This document shows positions 1-6,198 of a stretch of DNA of 9,156 nt, piece by piece; the first letter of the stretch is position 1; every line of letters starts with the position of its first letter. Origin of the DNA: JBGCDD01 sp045105075 (GTDB lineage Bacteria; Pseudomonadota; Alphaproteobacteria; Rhodobacterales; Rhodobacteraceae). Location of the stretch: assembly GCA_045105075.1 (NCBI GenBank), contig JBGCDD010000171.1, positions 1-9,156 on the forward strand, written 5' to 3'. The notes under the pieces are model-generated. The model made no database searches. It saw only the letters and a list, made by a program, of their open reading frames with translations, and was not told the origin of the DNA. The position numbers and the translations under genes were made by a program.

Positions 1-1
1 G

Positions 2-208
2 GCCGCCAAGATCGAAGCCTACTTTTGCCATCCTAACCGCCCGCGGCAGCGCGGCGGCAATGAAAACACCAACCGACATCTTAGGCCGTAAGTCCCCAAA
101 GCCGTTGATATCTCGGGCGATAATCAAGCCAAGTTGAACGAGGGACCCATACAAATATCGCAATCCCAAACACCGGCGTAGAAATTTGAACCCTGTCTGG
201 CAGCCACC
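2..208 (+). pseudogene. IS30-family transposase, C-terminal remnant
   Basis: Reading one frame from base 2 gives the end of an IS30-type DDE transposase. It includes IEAYFCHPNRPRQRGGNENTN, close to the family block Y-F-C-D-P-H-S-P-W-Q-R-G-x-N-E-N-T-N, whose Glu is the last catalytic acid. A TAA at 89-91 sits where the family has the Tyr of L-R-Q-Y. The same frame then continues VPKAVDIS (family F-P-K-G-T-D-L-S), NQAKLNE, QTPA, a TAG at 179-181 where Glu is expected, and KFEPCLAAT (family E-K-F-N-x-C-V-A-S-T). About seven residues seem deleted in frame between AKL and NE. The rest of the element lies off the left edge and I could not place a terminal inverted repeat. It is a dead insertion-sequence fossil. 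The family consensus is from memory; the two stops are read directly. Confidence 0.82.
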
Positions 209-948
209 CGGAAAAAAACAAAGGGCAATGTTGTTGTTTGCCATGACGTCTGCGAGTGAGCATCATGATCGACGCGGTGACACTGCTTGGTCCCGGCTTC
301 GTGGATCGTGCGGTTGCATGTCAAGTTGGGACTTGTCAAAGCTCAGCTCGCGAAATGGAAGTTTAGATCTATATATTTGATTAGGCTTGGTTAATGGGTG
401 CTCCTTCTTGTCGGAACTGCAAGTCGCGTCGAACCTTACGGACCGCGAACATAGCCTGTTCCGGTCGTAGTGTTACTCACAAAGTTCGAATCAATTGTCC
501 TTCAAAAAGTTCGACGCCATCACTGGGAACGCCAAAACCGTCTTGTGGTTTGCTTTTTCGACCAGATATGAGCGTGAAAACTGTCTGGTGCAGTGAATGG
601 CAACATTGAGACTGAGCCTGCCGTCTTGGGCGGGCGGCTCTGTAACCCATGCCGGATCCTGCGCAGCCACATTGTATGGCCCATCCAACGTGTTATCTAA
701 AACGAATGATGGTTTGCCGCTGTTTTCCCAAGCATCATTGAGCAACTTGGTTTTTCGGGTTTCTTCACGGGCTGTGGTTTAATCGAGTCTTAACACGTGC
801 ATGGAACCCGCTGGGATGACCGCGAAGGCAAAGACGCATCGTCCAGACCGAAAATTGTGCGCTGTGCTTGGCCCCTTTCGCGTCATGCTGCGCATAACCC
901 TGACGGGCAGTGCATAAAGGCGGACTGTGCCCGCTGAGCGGTGGTGTT
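209..948. other. decayed stretch without a confident gene
   Basis: No intact gene is convincing here. The minus strand has protein-like tracts that do not join. One, about 779 to 491, includes LLNDAWENSGKPSFVLDNTL. In another frame, after about 596, come GRKSKPQDGFGVPSDGVELF and GQLIRTL, a TGA at 479-477, then VTLRPEQAMFAVRKVRRDLQ and a TAA at 383-381. The switch of frame plus the stop suggests an old minus-strand gene that has lost its frame. I do not recognise the family. No RNA gene, CRISPR array or clear terminator was seen. An AT-rich patch lies near 364-379. Confidence 0.4.
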
Positions 949-1199
949 TGGCATGGCATCACGCTTGATGCCCCGTGCTGTTATGACGAAGACTGCGGCG
1001 CACTTGTGCGCCAAAGTGCGCGGCACAGAAATTGATCGAACGCAGCGATTTTGCGCCTGTTTTGAGATTTTCCAATGGTCTGGTTTGGCCGTTTGGTCCG
1101 AGCGACGGCAAAGTCTGCGGGTTCAACCCGTTGCAAGGGTCTTTCAGCTATGTGTTGTATGATCTCATGGAACTGCCCAAAACTTCCGAGATCTACTGA
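949..1199 (+). pseudogene. 3' end of an unrecognised protein gene, probably frameshifted
   Basis: A strongly protein-like frame ends at TGA 1197-1199. It includes QKLIERSDFAPVLRFSNG, LVWPFGPSDGKVCGFNPLQG and SFSYVLYDLMELPKTSEIY. It has no ATG, and a TGA at 984-986 blocks it upstream. Just upstream another frame (from 949) reads WHGITLDAPCCYDEDCGALV and stops at 1033-1035, so one indel around 1005-1025 would join the two. I infer the remains of a longer gene with a disrupted N-terminal part. The family is unknown to me; visible traits are a cysteine pair plus a third Cys and an aromatic-rich end. The stop overlaps the ATG of the next gene as TGATG, the usual geometry of translational coupling, so the intact ancestor was probably co-transcribed with the acetyltransferase. 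Confidence 0.5.
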
Positions 1200-1858
1200 T
1201 GAGCCACGCGCCAAAGCTTCCCGATCCTGATGCGCCATACCCGGTTGTGTTGCCAGATGGCTCGATGCACAGGAAAACCGTATTCCTGAAGAACGTGATT
1301 GATCACGCGCGTATAGATATCGGCGCCTATACTTATGCCTCTGATTTCGCAGAGATTTCGGATTGGGCCGCGCACCTTGCGCCCTATTTGTTTGAACACA
1401 GCGCCGAGCGTCTGGTGATTGGAAAGTTCGGACAGATTGCGCATGGGGCGCGGTTCGTCACGGCGTCAGCAAATCACCCAATGGCTGGGATTTCGACCTT
1501 CCCGTTTTCGATTTTCGACCCCGAAACGATGGGCGATTATACGGATCTTGCGCTGCTCCAGGGTGATACTGTGGTCGGGCACGATGTCTGGATCGGTTAT
1601 GGCGCAACGATTTTGCCGGGTGTTACGATCGGCAGTGGCGCGATCATCGGTGCGCGCACTGTCGTCAGCCGGGATGTCGCGCCTTACACGGTGGTGGCTG
1701 GCAATCCGGCGCGTGTTGTTCGCCAGCGATTTTCGCCCGACCAGGCCAGGGAACTGTGCGATCTGGCCTGGTGGGATTGGCCAGCGGCCCACATTGCGCA
1801 GCACCGCGATGCTATTGAGGCAGGCGACATAGATCACCTTTTTGCGCGACGGCCCTGA
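1199..1858 (+). CDS. CatB/Vat-type hexapeptide O-acetyltransferase
   Basis: The product has 219 residues, the usual size for the xenobiotic (CatB/Vat) branch of left-handed beta-helix acyltransferases, which move acetyl from acetyl-CoA to a hydroxyl group. Seen: an N-terminal part with FLKNVIDHARIDIGAYTYAS (residues 29-48), the active-site loop ASANHPM with candidate catalytic His93, FPFSIF (101-106), and hexapeptide repeats from about 120 to 172 (TVVGHDVWIGYGATILPGVT, then IGSGAIIGARTVVSRDV), ending in the CoA-site motif VVAGNPARVV. The C-terminal WWDWP helix segment is also typical. The ATG overlaps the upstream stop (TGATG) and there is no strong Shine-Dalgarno, so translation may depend on coupling to a reading frame that is now broken. 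The substrate cannot be told: many chromosomal members act on sugars or unknown alcohols, so antibiotic resistance should not be assumed. Confidence 0.88.
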   Translation: MSHAPKLPDPDAPYPVVLPDGSMHRKTVFLKNVIDHARIDIGAYTYASDFAEISDWAAHLAPYLFEHSAERLVIGKFGQIAHGARFVTASANHPMAGISTFPFSIFDPETMGDYTDLALLQGDTVVGHDVWIGYGATILPGVTIGSGAIIGARTVVSRDVAPYTVVAGNPARVVRQRFSPDQARELCDLAWWDWPAAHIAQHRDAIEAGDIDHLFARRP

Positions 1859-2532
1859 CCTGTTTGTGCATCGCTTTCATCGGTGACGACGTCCAGTGCG
1901 GCCTCGAGGTCGAGGCGCAGGTTTTCGACCTCACTGGCATCCATCTTACGCGGCACGTCCATATCCCAACGCGCGCAAATCAGCACACCACGGGTAAAAG
2001 GCAGAGGCAGCATTGCGCGGTCCCATGTGGGCAGGCGGATCACGCGACGCGCCGAAAACGACAACACAAAGACCGGTTTGCCGGTGCTGCGGGCCCAGAC
2101 CAACGGCACGGTCGAGGCGACACGCGCTGGCCCACGTGGCCCATCGACCGCGATCCCAAGGGTAAACCCGTCGCCGACCCGTCGCAAAACTTCGCGCGAC
2201 AGGGCAACATGGCGTTTGTGGCTCGACATGGGGACCGTATCAAATCCGAAACGCGCCAGCACCTGACCCACCATGCGCCCGGCCCGCGCCGACGACGTCA
2301 GTGAGCAGAACTTTCCAAGACTGGTGTCGAACATGTAGGGTGCCATGATAAGACGTTGATGCCAGAGGGTAAAAATCACCGGCTCACCACTGCGCAACAC
2401 GTCGTCCATGGCGTCAAAGCCGTGGCGTTCCCAGCGTGATGTGCGCACGGCAAAACGCAGATAGGCCGCGAAAAACCCTTCGACCGCGCGGTTGACCCGG
2501 GGGCTGTCTGCAATCCGTTTGCGCAAGCTCAC
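1834..2532 (-). CDS. lysophospholipid acyltransferase family (DUF374-like)
   Basis: This 232-residue protein resembles the DUF374/LPLAT group of acyl-CoA or acyl-ACP dependent acyltransferases that work at the inner membrane on lipid or lipid A-like acceptors. Motifs: FTLWHQRLIMAPYM (54-67), where the family keeps an H-x-x-x-[LI] signature; SLTSSARAGRMVGQVLARFG (77-96), the family's S-x-x-x-D/A-G-x-x-x-x-x-x-L-x-x-x-G segment; and the strong block IAVDGPRGPA (127-136), corresponding to I-T-P-D-G-P-R-G-P. The start is GTG at 2532, chosen because AGGAGA (plus-strand 2539-2544) sits six bases upstream. The gene converges on the acetyltransferase and their 3' ends overlap by 25 bp. No classical signal peptide is evident; membrane association is inferred from the family. 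The acceptor lipid is unknown. Confidence 0.85.
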   Translation of the reverse strand: MSLRKRIADSPRVNRAVEGFFAAYLRFAVRTSRWERHGFDAMDDVLRSGEPVIFTLWHQRLIMAPYMFDTSLGKFCSLTSSARAGRMVGQVLARFGFDTVPMSSHKRHVALSREVLRRVGDGFTLGIAVDGPRGPARVASTVPLVWARSTGKPVFVLSFSARRVIRLPTWDRAMLPLPFTRGVLICARWDMDVPRKMDASEVENLRLDLEAALDVVTDESDAQTGQGRRAKR

Positions 2533-2608
2533 ACTGCGTCTCCTGTTGAACTGGCCGGGTTACACCCGAATTCCGGGGCTCAGACAAGGGCAGCTGCGCA
2601 GTTTACCC

Positions 2609-2637
2609 TTGCCCCTCACGCCGCGCTGGCTTAGACG
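2609..2637 (+). promoter_or_regulatory. candidate promoter of tRNA-Trp
   Basis: TTGCCC (2609-2614), a 17-base spacer and TAGACG (2632-2637) lie 13 bases before the tRNA 5' end, giving a predicted start a few bases upstream of it. The same -10 hexamer, preceded by CTGGC, recurs in the candidate rplK promoter at 7320-7325, which raises my confidence. Confidence 0.45.
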
Positions 2638-2650
2638 AAAGTCCGGTCCT

Positions 2651-2726
2651 AGGGGTTTAGCTCAGTTGGTAGAGCATCGGTCTCCAAAACCGAGGGTCGT
2701 GGGTTCGAGTCCCTCAGCCCCTGCCA
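2651..2726 (+). tRNA. tRNA-Trp (anticodon CCA)
   Basis: A full cloverleaf can be drawn. The acceptor stem pairs AGGGGTT with AGCCCCT (T·G at one pair), followed by discriminator G2723 and an encoded CCA at 2724-2726. The D-arm is AGCTCAGTTGGTAGAGC. The anticodon stem pairs TCGGT with ACCGA around the seven-base loop CTCCAAA, placing anticodon CCA at 2684-2686. The T-arm carries GTTCGAGTC. It decodes UGG as tryptophan. In many alphaproteobacteria this tRNA stands directly before secE-nusG-rplK; here secE is nearly 2 kb away. Its last 13 bases are overlapped by the 3' end of the minus-strand TetR gene. Confidence 0.97.
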
Positions 2727-3325
2727 GGACCTTCCGTCAGTTTCGCGAACATTGCCAGCGCCAGTGCCACCCGCGCGGCGATCTGGTCTGCATCGGGTTC
2801 GGGCAGGGCACCGGTCACCCGGCGGATCTGTAAATCTCCGATCAGGCAGGTCAGAAACCAGTCACAGGCCTGTTCGGGTGTTTGTGCGCTGAATGCGCCC
2901 TCGTCCTTGGCGCGCTGCATCAGGGCGATTAACCGTGGCCGAACGCGGTCGCGCCCGCCTGCGGCCAAAGCTGCGCCCAAAGTGCCGGTTGGGTCGCTGG
3001 CTGCTGCGCGATTTAACAGGATCGCACGTTCACTCAGTAACATCCCAAGCAAAACCGGCGCGATCTGGTGCAGGCAATCTGTGGCGCAATGCCCTTTGGC
3101 CAAGGCCGCATCCAGCGTTTCGCTCACAAGGTCGGCGTTGCGTTCCACCAAGGCGGTGAACAGCGCGGTTTTGTCGCCGTACCAGCGATAGAGCGTTTCA
3201 TTTGATGCTTTGGCGGCCTTGGCGATGGTTAACATTGACGCGCCGGCAAAGCCGCGTTCGCCCAGCACTGTGTAGGCGGCGGTCTCAATGCTGCGTTCGC
3301 GCGCCGCGCGTGCGGTGTCCTTCAT
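2714..3325 (-). CDS. TetR/AcrR-family transcriptional regulator
   Basis: The product has 203 residues, normal for TetR regulators. The N-terminal DNA-binding domain spans about residues 8-55: an AARERSIETAAYTVLGERGF helix, then the helix-turn-helix in SMLTIAKAAKASNETLYRWYGDK (about 30-52) with the family's typical L-Y-R-W-Y/F ending. The C-terminal ligand/dimer domain is all-helical and ligand-unspecific by eye. The ATG at 3325 has AAGGA six bases upstream. It is transcribed away from the DUF1772 gene, and the 83-bp gap holds a large perfect palindrome, so it probably represses itself and that neighbour until a small ligand binds. The stop codon lies inside tRNA-Trp, leaving no room for a terminator between them. 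Ligand and operator binding are inferred. Confidence 0.92.
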   Translation of the reverse strand: MKDTARAARERSIETAAYTVLGERGFAGASMLTIAKAAKASNETLYRWYGDKTALFTALVERNADLVSETLDAALAKGHCATDCLHQIAPVLLGMLLSERAILLNRAAASDPTGTLGAALAAGGRDRVRPRLIALMQRAKDEGAFSAQTPEQACDWFLTCLIGDLQIRRVTGALPEPDADQIAARVALALAMFAKLTEGPGRG

Positions 3326-3347
3326 GGCTCATCCTTGTTGCGTTAAT

Positions 3348-3391
3348 CGTATAGATGTGTACGTATATGTAAAGACGTACACATCTATACG
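3348..3391. promoter_or_regulatory. perfect inverted repeat, likely TetR operator
   Basis: CGTATAGATGTGTACG (3348-3363) is repeated exactly as its reverse complement at 3376-3391. The adjoining T3364/A3375 also pair, giving 17-bp arms and a 10-base centre. It fills the gap between two divergent genes, one encoding a TetR regulator, which is where such operators usually lie. At 44 bp it is longer than one TetR dimer site, so it may hold two sites or two dimers. Promoter hexamers could not be assigned clearly, although each arm contains TATAGAT. A weak transcript hairpin is an alternative reading. Confidence 0.72.
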
Positions 3392-3408
3392 GAAAAGGAT
3401 CTTGCCCT

Positions 3409-3915
3409 ATGCCAATACTCCTCTTGTCCTCAGCTCTGACATCGCTGGTCTTCGCGGGCGCCATCTTTGGGTTCTTTTATGCCTGGGTGTGTTCGACCAT
3501 GTGGGGGCTGGATGCCGCCGACCCGCGTGTCGCAATCGCTGCGATGCAGGCCATGAATGCTTCGGTGCGCAACGCCGTGTTCGCGCCTGCCTTCTTCGCC
3601 ACACCGTTGGTTTTGCTGGGCACAGCGGCGGTGATGTTGTTCGCGCAGCGCCGCCGCAGCGCGCTGTTTTTTGCGGTTGCCGGCGGCGTCTACTTGGTAG
3701 GTGGTGCGGTTCTGACAATGGCGATCAACGTGCCGATGAATGAAGCGCTGGCCGGTGTTCAGGTGCCAGACGACATCGCCGCAGCGCACGCCATCTGGCA
3801 GGACTATTCCGGGCGCTGGCAGTTCTGGAACCAGGTCCGCACTGTGTTTTCGGGTGCAGCGTTGGTGTTGGCAGGCTATGCCACGCTGTACGTTGCACCC
3901 CCAACGTCGGGTTAA
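3409..3915 (+). CDS. DUF1772 (anthrone oxygenase-like) membrane protein
   Basis: The product has 168 residues with four hydrophobic segments, roughly 5-27, 58-79, 84-107 and 138-163. A first helix rich in small residues, an Arg-rich turn (QRRRS, 80-84), the N-V-P-M-N-E-A-L block (107-114) and the W-x-x-W-N-Q-x-R-T segment near 136-144 match DUF1772 as I remember it. A few fungal relatives act as anthrone oxygenases, but most bacterial members have no known activity, so no reaction is assigned. The ATG has AAGGA (3395-3399) nine bases upstream. It is divergent from the TetR gene with the palindrome between, so it is the probable regulated target. Its stop overlaps the stop of the convergent peroxiredoxin pseudogene by two bases. 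Confidence 0.82.
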   Translation: MPILLLSSALTSLVFAGAIFGFFYAWVCSTMWGLDAADPRVAIAAMQAMNASVRNAVFAPAFFATPLVLLGTAAVMLFAQRRRSALFFAVAGGVYLVGGAVLTMAINVPMNEALAGVQVPDDIAAAHAIWQDYSGRWQFWNQVRTVFSGAALVLAGYATLYVAPPTSG

Positions 3916-4448
3916 ACGGCGCCAGAGTATTCGCCGCGAGCCGGATAGTTTTTGGAAATTGCGAAATCCAGCGCGCCCACCAGCTCGGAAAAATGCGGAC
4001 GTACAAATGGCATGGTCTGGACCGAACCATAATACAGCGCTTGTTCCGGCGTGATCATGAAAAGGCCGGGTTCGGAAAACAAATCAGGTTCTTCGATCCC
4101 GATCGAGGTTTTTCCACGCCCGGCCGAGATGTAAAGCCCCCAGTCGCGCGCCGTGCTCAGGCTCAGATCATAGCCAAAGCGCAGGTTTTGAGACTCGATT
4201 TTGTCGGCCATCGCCTGGGTGCGCTCGTGCCCATCGGAACTGACGGCCAAAACGGTCACGCCGCGTTCCGCGAAATCGACAGCGCGGGCGTCAAATTCCT
4301 TGAGGTAGGTGGCGCAGATCGGGCAATGCAGGCCGCGGTAAAAGCAAATGACGATCCCGCGCTATGACGATTCGGCGCTGAGGTCAAAATTTCCATGTGC
4401 CAAAGTTGGCACTTTCAAATCCGGTGTGGTCTGGCGGGGCATCAGCAT
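3912..4448 (-). pseudogene. peroxiredoxin-like (AhpC/TSA) gene with one amber stop
   Basis: From ATG 4448, with GGAGAG six bases upstream, the frame would give 178 residues, a normal length for single-domain AhpC/TSA thiol peroxidases. Codon 29 is TAG (4364-4362), in the loop just before the catalytic strand. After it the frame runs unbroken: VICFYRGLHCPICATYLKEF carries the peroxidatic Cys (codon 42) in a C-P-x-C motif, then TVLAVSSDG, GLYISAGRGK, SEPGLFMITPEQALYYGSVQ and a typical C-terminal helix. Everything except codon 29 looks functional, so this is either a very recent loss, a sequencing error or suppressed. A shorter protein from an internal start would lack the active Cys. Upstream of 4448 the same frame stays open to about 4580 and reads LLQTIILSCALAFWVSAQAV, a possible membrane anchor, but has no good start. 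Intact members reduce peroxides in the cytoplasm. Confidence 0.8.
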
Positions 4449-4586
4449 GTCGGTCTCTCCATATGACATAAAAGTCAGCGCCGATATACGCCCGACAGCC
4501 TGCGCCGAAACCCAAAACGCCAGCGCGCACGACAATATGATCGTTTGTAACAGCCACAGGTGGATCCAAGTGTTGCCTCAGTGGCC

Positions 4587-4615
4587 TTGAAATCGCCGTT
4601 CATGCCCGTTATGTG
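4587..4615 (+). promoter_or_regulatory. candidate secE promoter
   Basis: TTGAAA (4587-4592), a 17-base spacer and TATGTG (4610-4615) precede secE by 31 bases. The -35 is good and the -10 matches only at its first three bases. With a 2-kb insert separating secE from tRNA-Trp, secE needs its own promoter, and this is the best I see. Confidence 0.35.
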
Positions 4616-4646
4616 CCCCTCATCGTCAGCTGAAAGTTCCCGTTCT

Positions 4647-4844
4647 ATGGCCACGCTCAACCCGATCAAATTCGTCAACGAAGTCCGCGCCGAAGTTTCC
4701 AAAGTGGTGTGGCCGACCCGGCGCGAGGTGTTTTTGACCACCGTCATGGTGTTCATCATGTCCGCATTGACGGCGGTGTTCTTTGCGCTGGTTGATCTAA
4801 CAATCCGTTTCGGCCTGGAAGCAGTGCTTGGGATGTTCGGCTAG
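4647..4844 (+). CDS. secE: preprotein translocase subunit SecE
   Basis: Starting at ATG 4647 the product has 65 residues, the normal size of the short single-span SecE of alphaproteobacteria. An in-frame upstream ATG at 4560 would add an unrelated, non-conserved stretch, so I rejected it. Seen: amphipathic helix PIKFVNEVRAEVSKVVWPTR (6-25) with the hallmark V-x-W-P-T-R, then one membrane span about residues 28-58. SecE clamps SecY in the SecYEG channel of the inner membrane and is essential. The Shine-Dalgarno is weak (TGAAAG, 4631-4636). It stands before nusG, as is nearly universal, but the 204-bp gap to nusG is large. Confidence 0.95.
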   Translation: MATLNPIKFVNEVRAEVSKVVWPTRREVFLTTVMVFIMSALTAVFFALVDLTIRFGLEAVLGMFG

Positions 4845-5048
4845 GGCACGCCTGCCCGGACAAAACGACGCCAAGACCCTTGAACAATGCACCGCCAAAC
4901 GGTAACTGAGCCAAATCTCAGACCTAAGCCCGATGTAGATTCGTCTGGTTCAATGGTCTGGGTGCGGGCGGGTTAAACTGCTCAGATATCTGCATCAATT
5001 CAGCAGCCCGACACGGGCATGTTGGGAAAGACAAGGACAGCAAGCGTC
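4845..5048 (+). other. secE-nusG intergenic region with small dyads
   Basis: This 204-bp gap holds no gene. It carries CTGAG/CTCAG (4906-4921), the palindrome CAGATATCTG (4983-4992) and a tight hairpin GCCCG-ACA-CGGGC (5006-5018) just before the nusG ribosome binding site. The last could affect nusG translation, but none is followed by a T-run, so a terminator is unlikely. Confidence 0.4.
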
Positions 5049-5582
5049 ATGGCGACACGGTGGTATTCGGTCAGCGTTCTTTCGAATTTCGAAAAGAAAA
5101 TCGCAGAGCAAATCCGGACCTCGGTGGCCGAGCATGGGCTGGAAGCTGAAATTGACGAAGTGCTGGTGCCCACGGAAGAGGTGATCGAAGTGCGTCGCGG
5201 CAAGAAAGTCACGACGGAGCGACGTTTCATGCCCGGCTATGTGCTGGTGCATATGGAAATGTCCGATCAGGGCTATCACCTGATCAATTCGATCAATCGC
5301 GTTACGGGTTTTCTGGGGCCACAGGGGCGCCCGATGCCGATGCGTGATGCCGAAGTGAACGCGATTCTAAACCGGGTTCAAGAAGGCGAAGACGCGCCAC
5401 GCACGCTTATCCACTTTGAGATCGGTGAGCGGGTCAAAGTCAACGATGGTCCGTTCGAGGATTTCGACGGCATGGTTGAAGAGGTCGATGAGGACAATCA
5501 GCGCCTGAAGGTGACCGTGTCGATTTTTGGCCGCGAAACTCCGGTCGAGCTGGAATTCACCCAGGTCAACAAACAGATATAG
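5049..5582 (+). CDS. nusG: transcription termination/antitermination factor NusG
   Basis: The product has 177 residues, matching NusG. The NGN domain (about 1-115) begins RWYSVSVLSNFEKKIAEQI and contains RRFMPGYVLVHMEM (about 60-73) and VTGFLGPQGRPMPM, the region that touches the RNA polymerase clamp. The KOW domain (about 122-177) has GERVKVNDGPFEDFDGMVEE and the closing strand VELEFTQVNKQI, used to bind Rho or ribosomal protein S10. ATG 5049 was preferred over an upstream in-frame ATG at 5019 because conserved NusG begins M-A-x-R-W-Y; AAGGA lies 11 bases upstream. The 3' end overlaps the convergent acetyltransferase gene by 17 bp. In many bacteria nusG is followed by rplK; here rplK is 1.9 kb away. 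Confidence 0.97.
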   Translation: MATRWYSVSVLSNFEKKIAEQIRTSVAEHGLEAEIDEVLVPTEEVIEVRRGKKVTTERRFMPGYVLVHMEMSDQGYHLINSINRVTGFLGPQGRPMPMRDAEVNAILNRVQEGEDAPRTLIHFEIGERVKVNDGPFEDFDGMVEEVDEDNQRLKVTVSIFGRETPVELEFTQVNKQI

Positions 5583-6198
5583 ATTTGTCCAGAGGCCGCG
5601 CCGGCACACCTACGACGGTGATGCCCTGCGGTACGTCGCGCGTGACCACAGCATTCGCGCCCACAACAGCATCTGCACCAATCGAAACCGGCCCGGTGAT
5701 GACCACGCCAGCACCCAGCTCGACGCGGTCGCCAATGGTTGGGCGCCCTCCGGTGTGATGGCGCGATCGCACGCCAAATGTTGTGTTCTGGCGGATCACC
5801 ACGTCATCCCCGATGGCACGCGCCACCAGAATCATCCCTCCGAAATGTTCGATCTTGACGCGCCGGCCGACGACCACAGTGTAGGGCAAATAAATGCCGG
5901 CCGTGATCTGCAACAGTTTTTCGGCCATCAGATAGATCACGGTCAACGGAATGCGCAGCAGGCGCGGGCGCACCGCCATTCGCAGGTTGCCGAAGCGATG
6001 CCAGAACAGAGCCCAGAAACCTTGCGCCATAAGCTCGCTGTTATGAGTGACGAAATCTTCCCCTACGAGAGACCAGAATGTGATGTCAGGGGGATTTGTA
6101 TTGCTACAGCCCGCGTTGATATCGTCGGTCTTGGGCACTTGCGCCACCAGATCCGCTTGGGCCTGACTGAGGGTTTGAACGTGTGACATATTGTTCAT
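5566..6198 (-). CDS. hexapeptide acetyltransferase (CysE/WcaB-like)
   Basis: The product has 210 residues from ATG 6198, which overlaps the upstream glycosyltransferase stop (ATGA), the geometry of translational coupling. A second ATG at 6189 is possible. The N-terminal helical part contains ITFWSLVGEDFVTHN (39-53) and GFWALFWHRFGNLRM, typical of serine-acetyltransferase-like proteins in polysaccharide loci. The left-handed beta-helix follows: YTVVVGRRVKIEHFGG (106-121) with a likely catalytic His118, VVIRQNTTFG, TIGDRVELGAGVVITG and VSIGADAVVGANAVVTRDVP, ending VVGVPARP. I infer O-acetylation of a cell-surface sugar or lipid carrier from its partner; true serine acetyltransferase for cysteine synthesis is less likely in this context but cannot be excluded. 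The 3' end runs 17 bp into nusG. Confidence 0.86.
   Translation of the reverse strand: MNNMSHVQTLSQAQADLVAQVPKTDDINAGCSNTNPPDITFWSLVGEDFVTHNSELMAQGFWALFWHRFGNLRMAVRPRLLRIPLTVIYLMAEKLLQITAGIYLPYTVVVGRRVKIEHFGGMILVARAIGDDVVIRQNTTFGVRSRHHTGGRPTIGDRVELGAGVVITGPVSIGADAVVGANAVVTRDVPQGITVVGVPARPLDKSISVC

Noticed and set aside
1199..1858. Antibiotic-resistance acetyltransferase
   Set aside because: The fold group includes chloramphenicol and streptogramin enzymes, but most chromosomal members have other or unknown substrates, and nothing here points to resistance.
2651..4586. Integrative element bounded by a tRNA attachment repeat
   Set aside because: No integrase gene and no second copy of the tRNA 3' end were found in the window.
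4560..4646. Longer SecE from an upstream in-frame ATG
   Set aside because: The added residues are unlike SecE; the 65-residue form from 4647 matches family length and start.
5019..5048. Longer NusG start
   Set aside because: The extension covers the probable ribosome binding site, and NusG proteins begin at the R-W-Y block.
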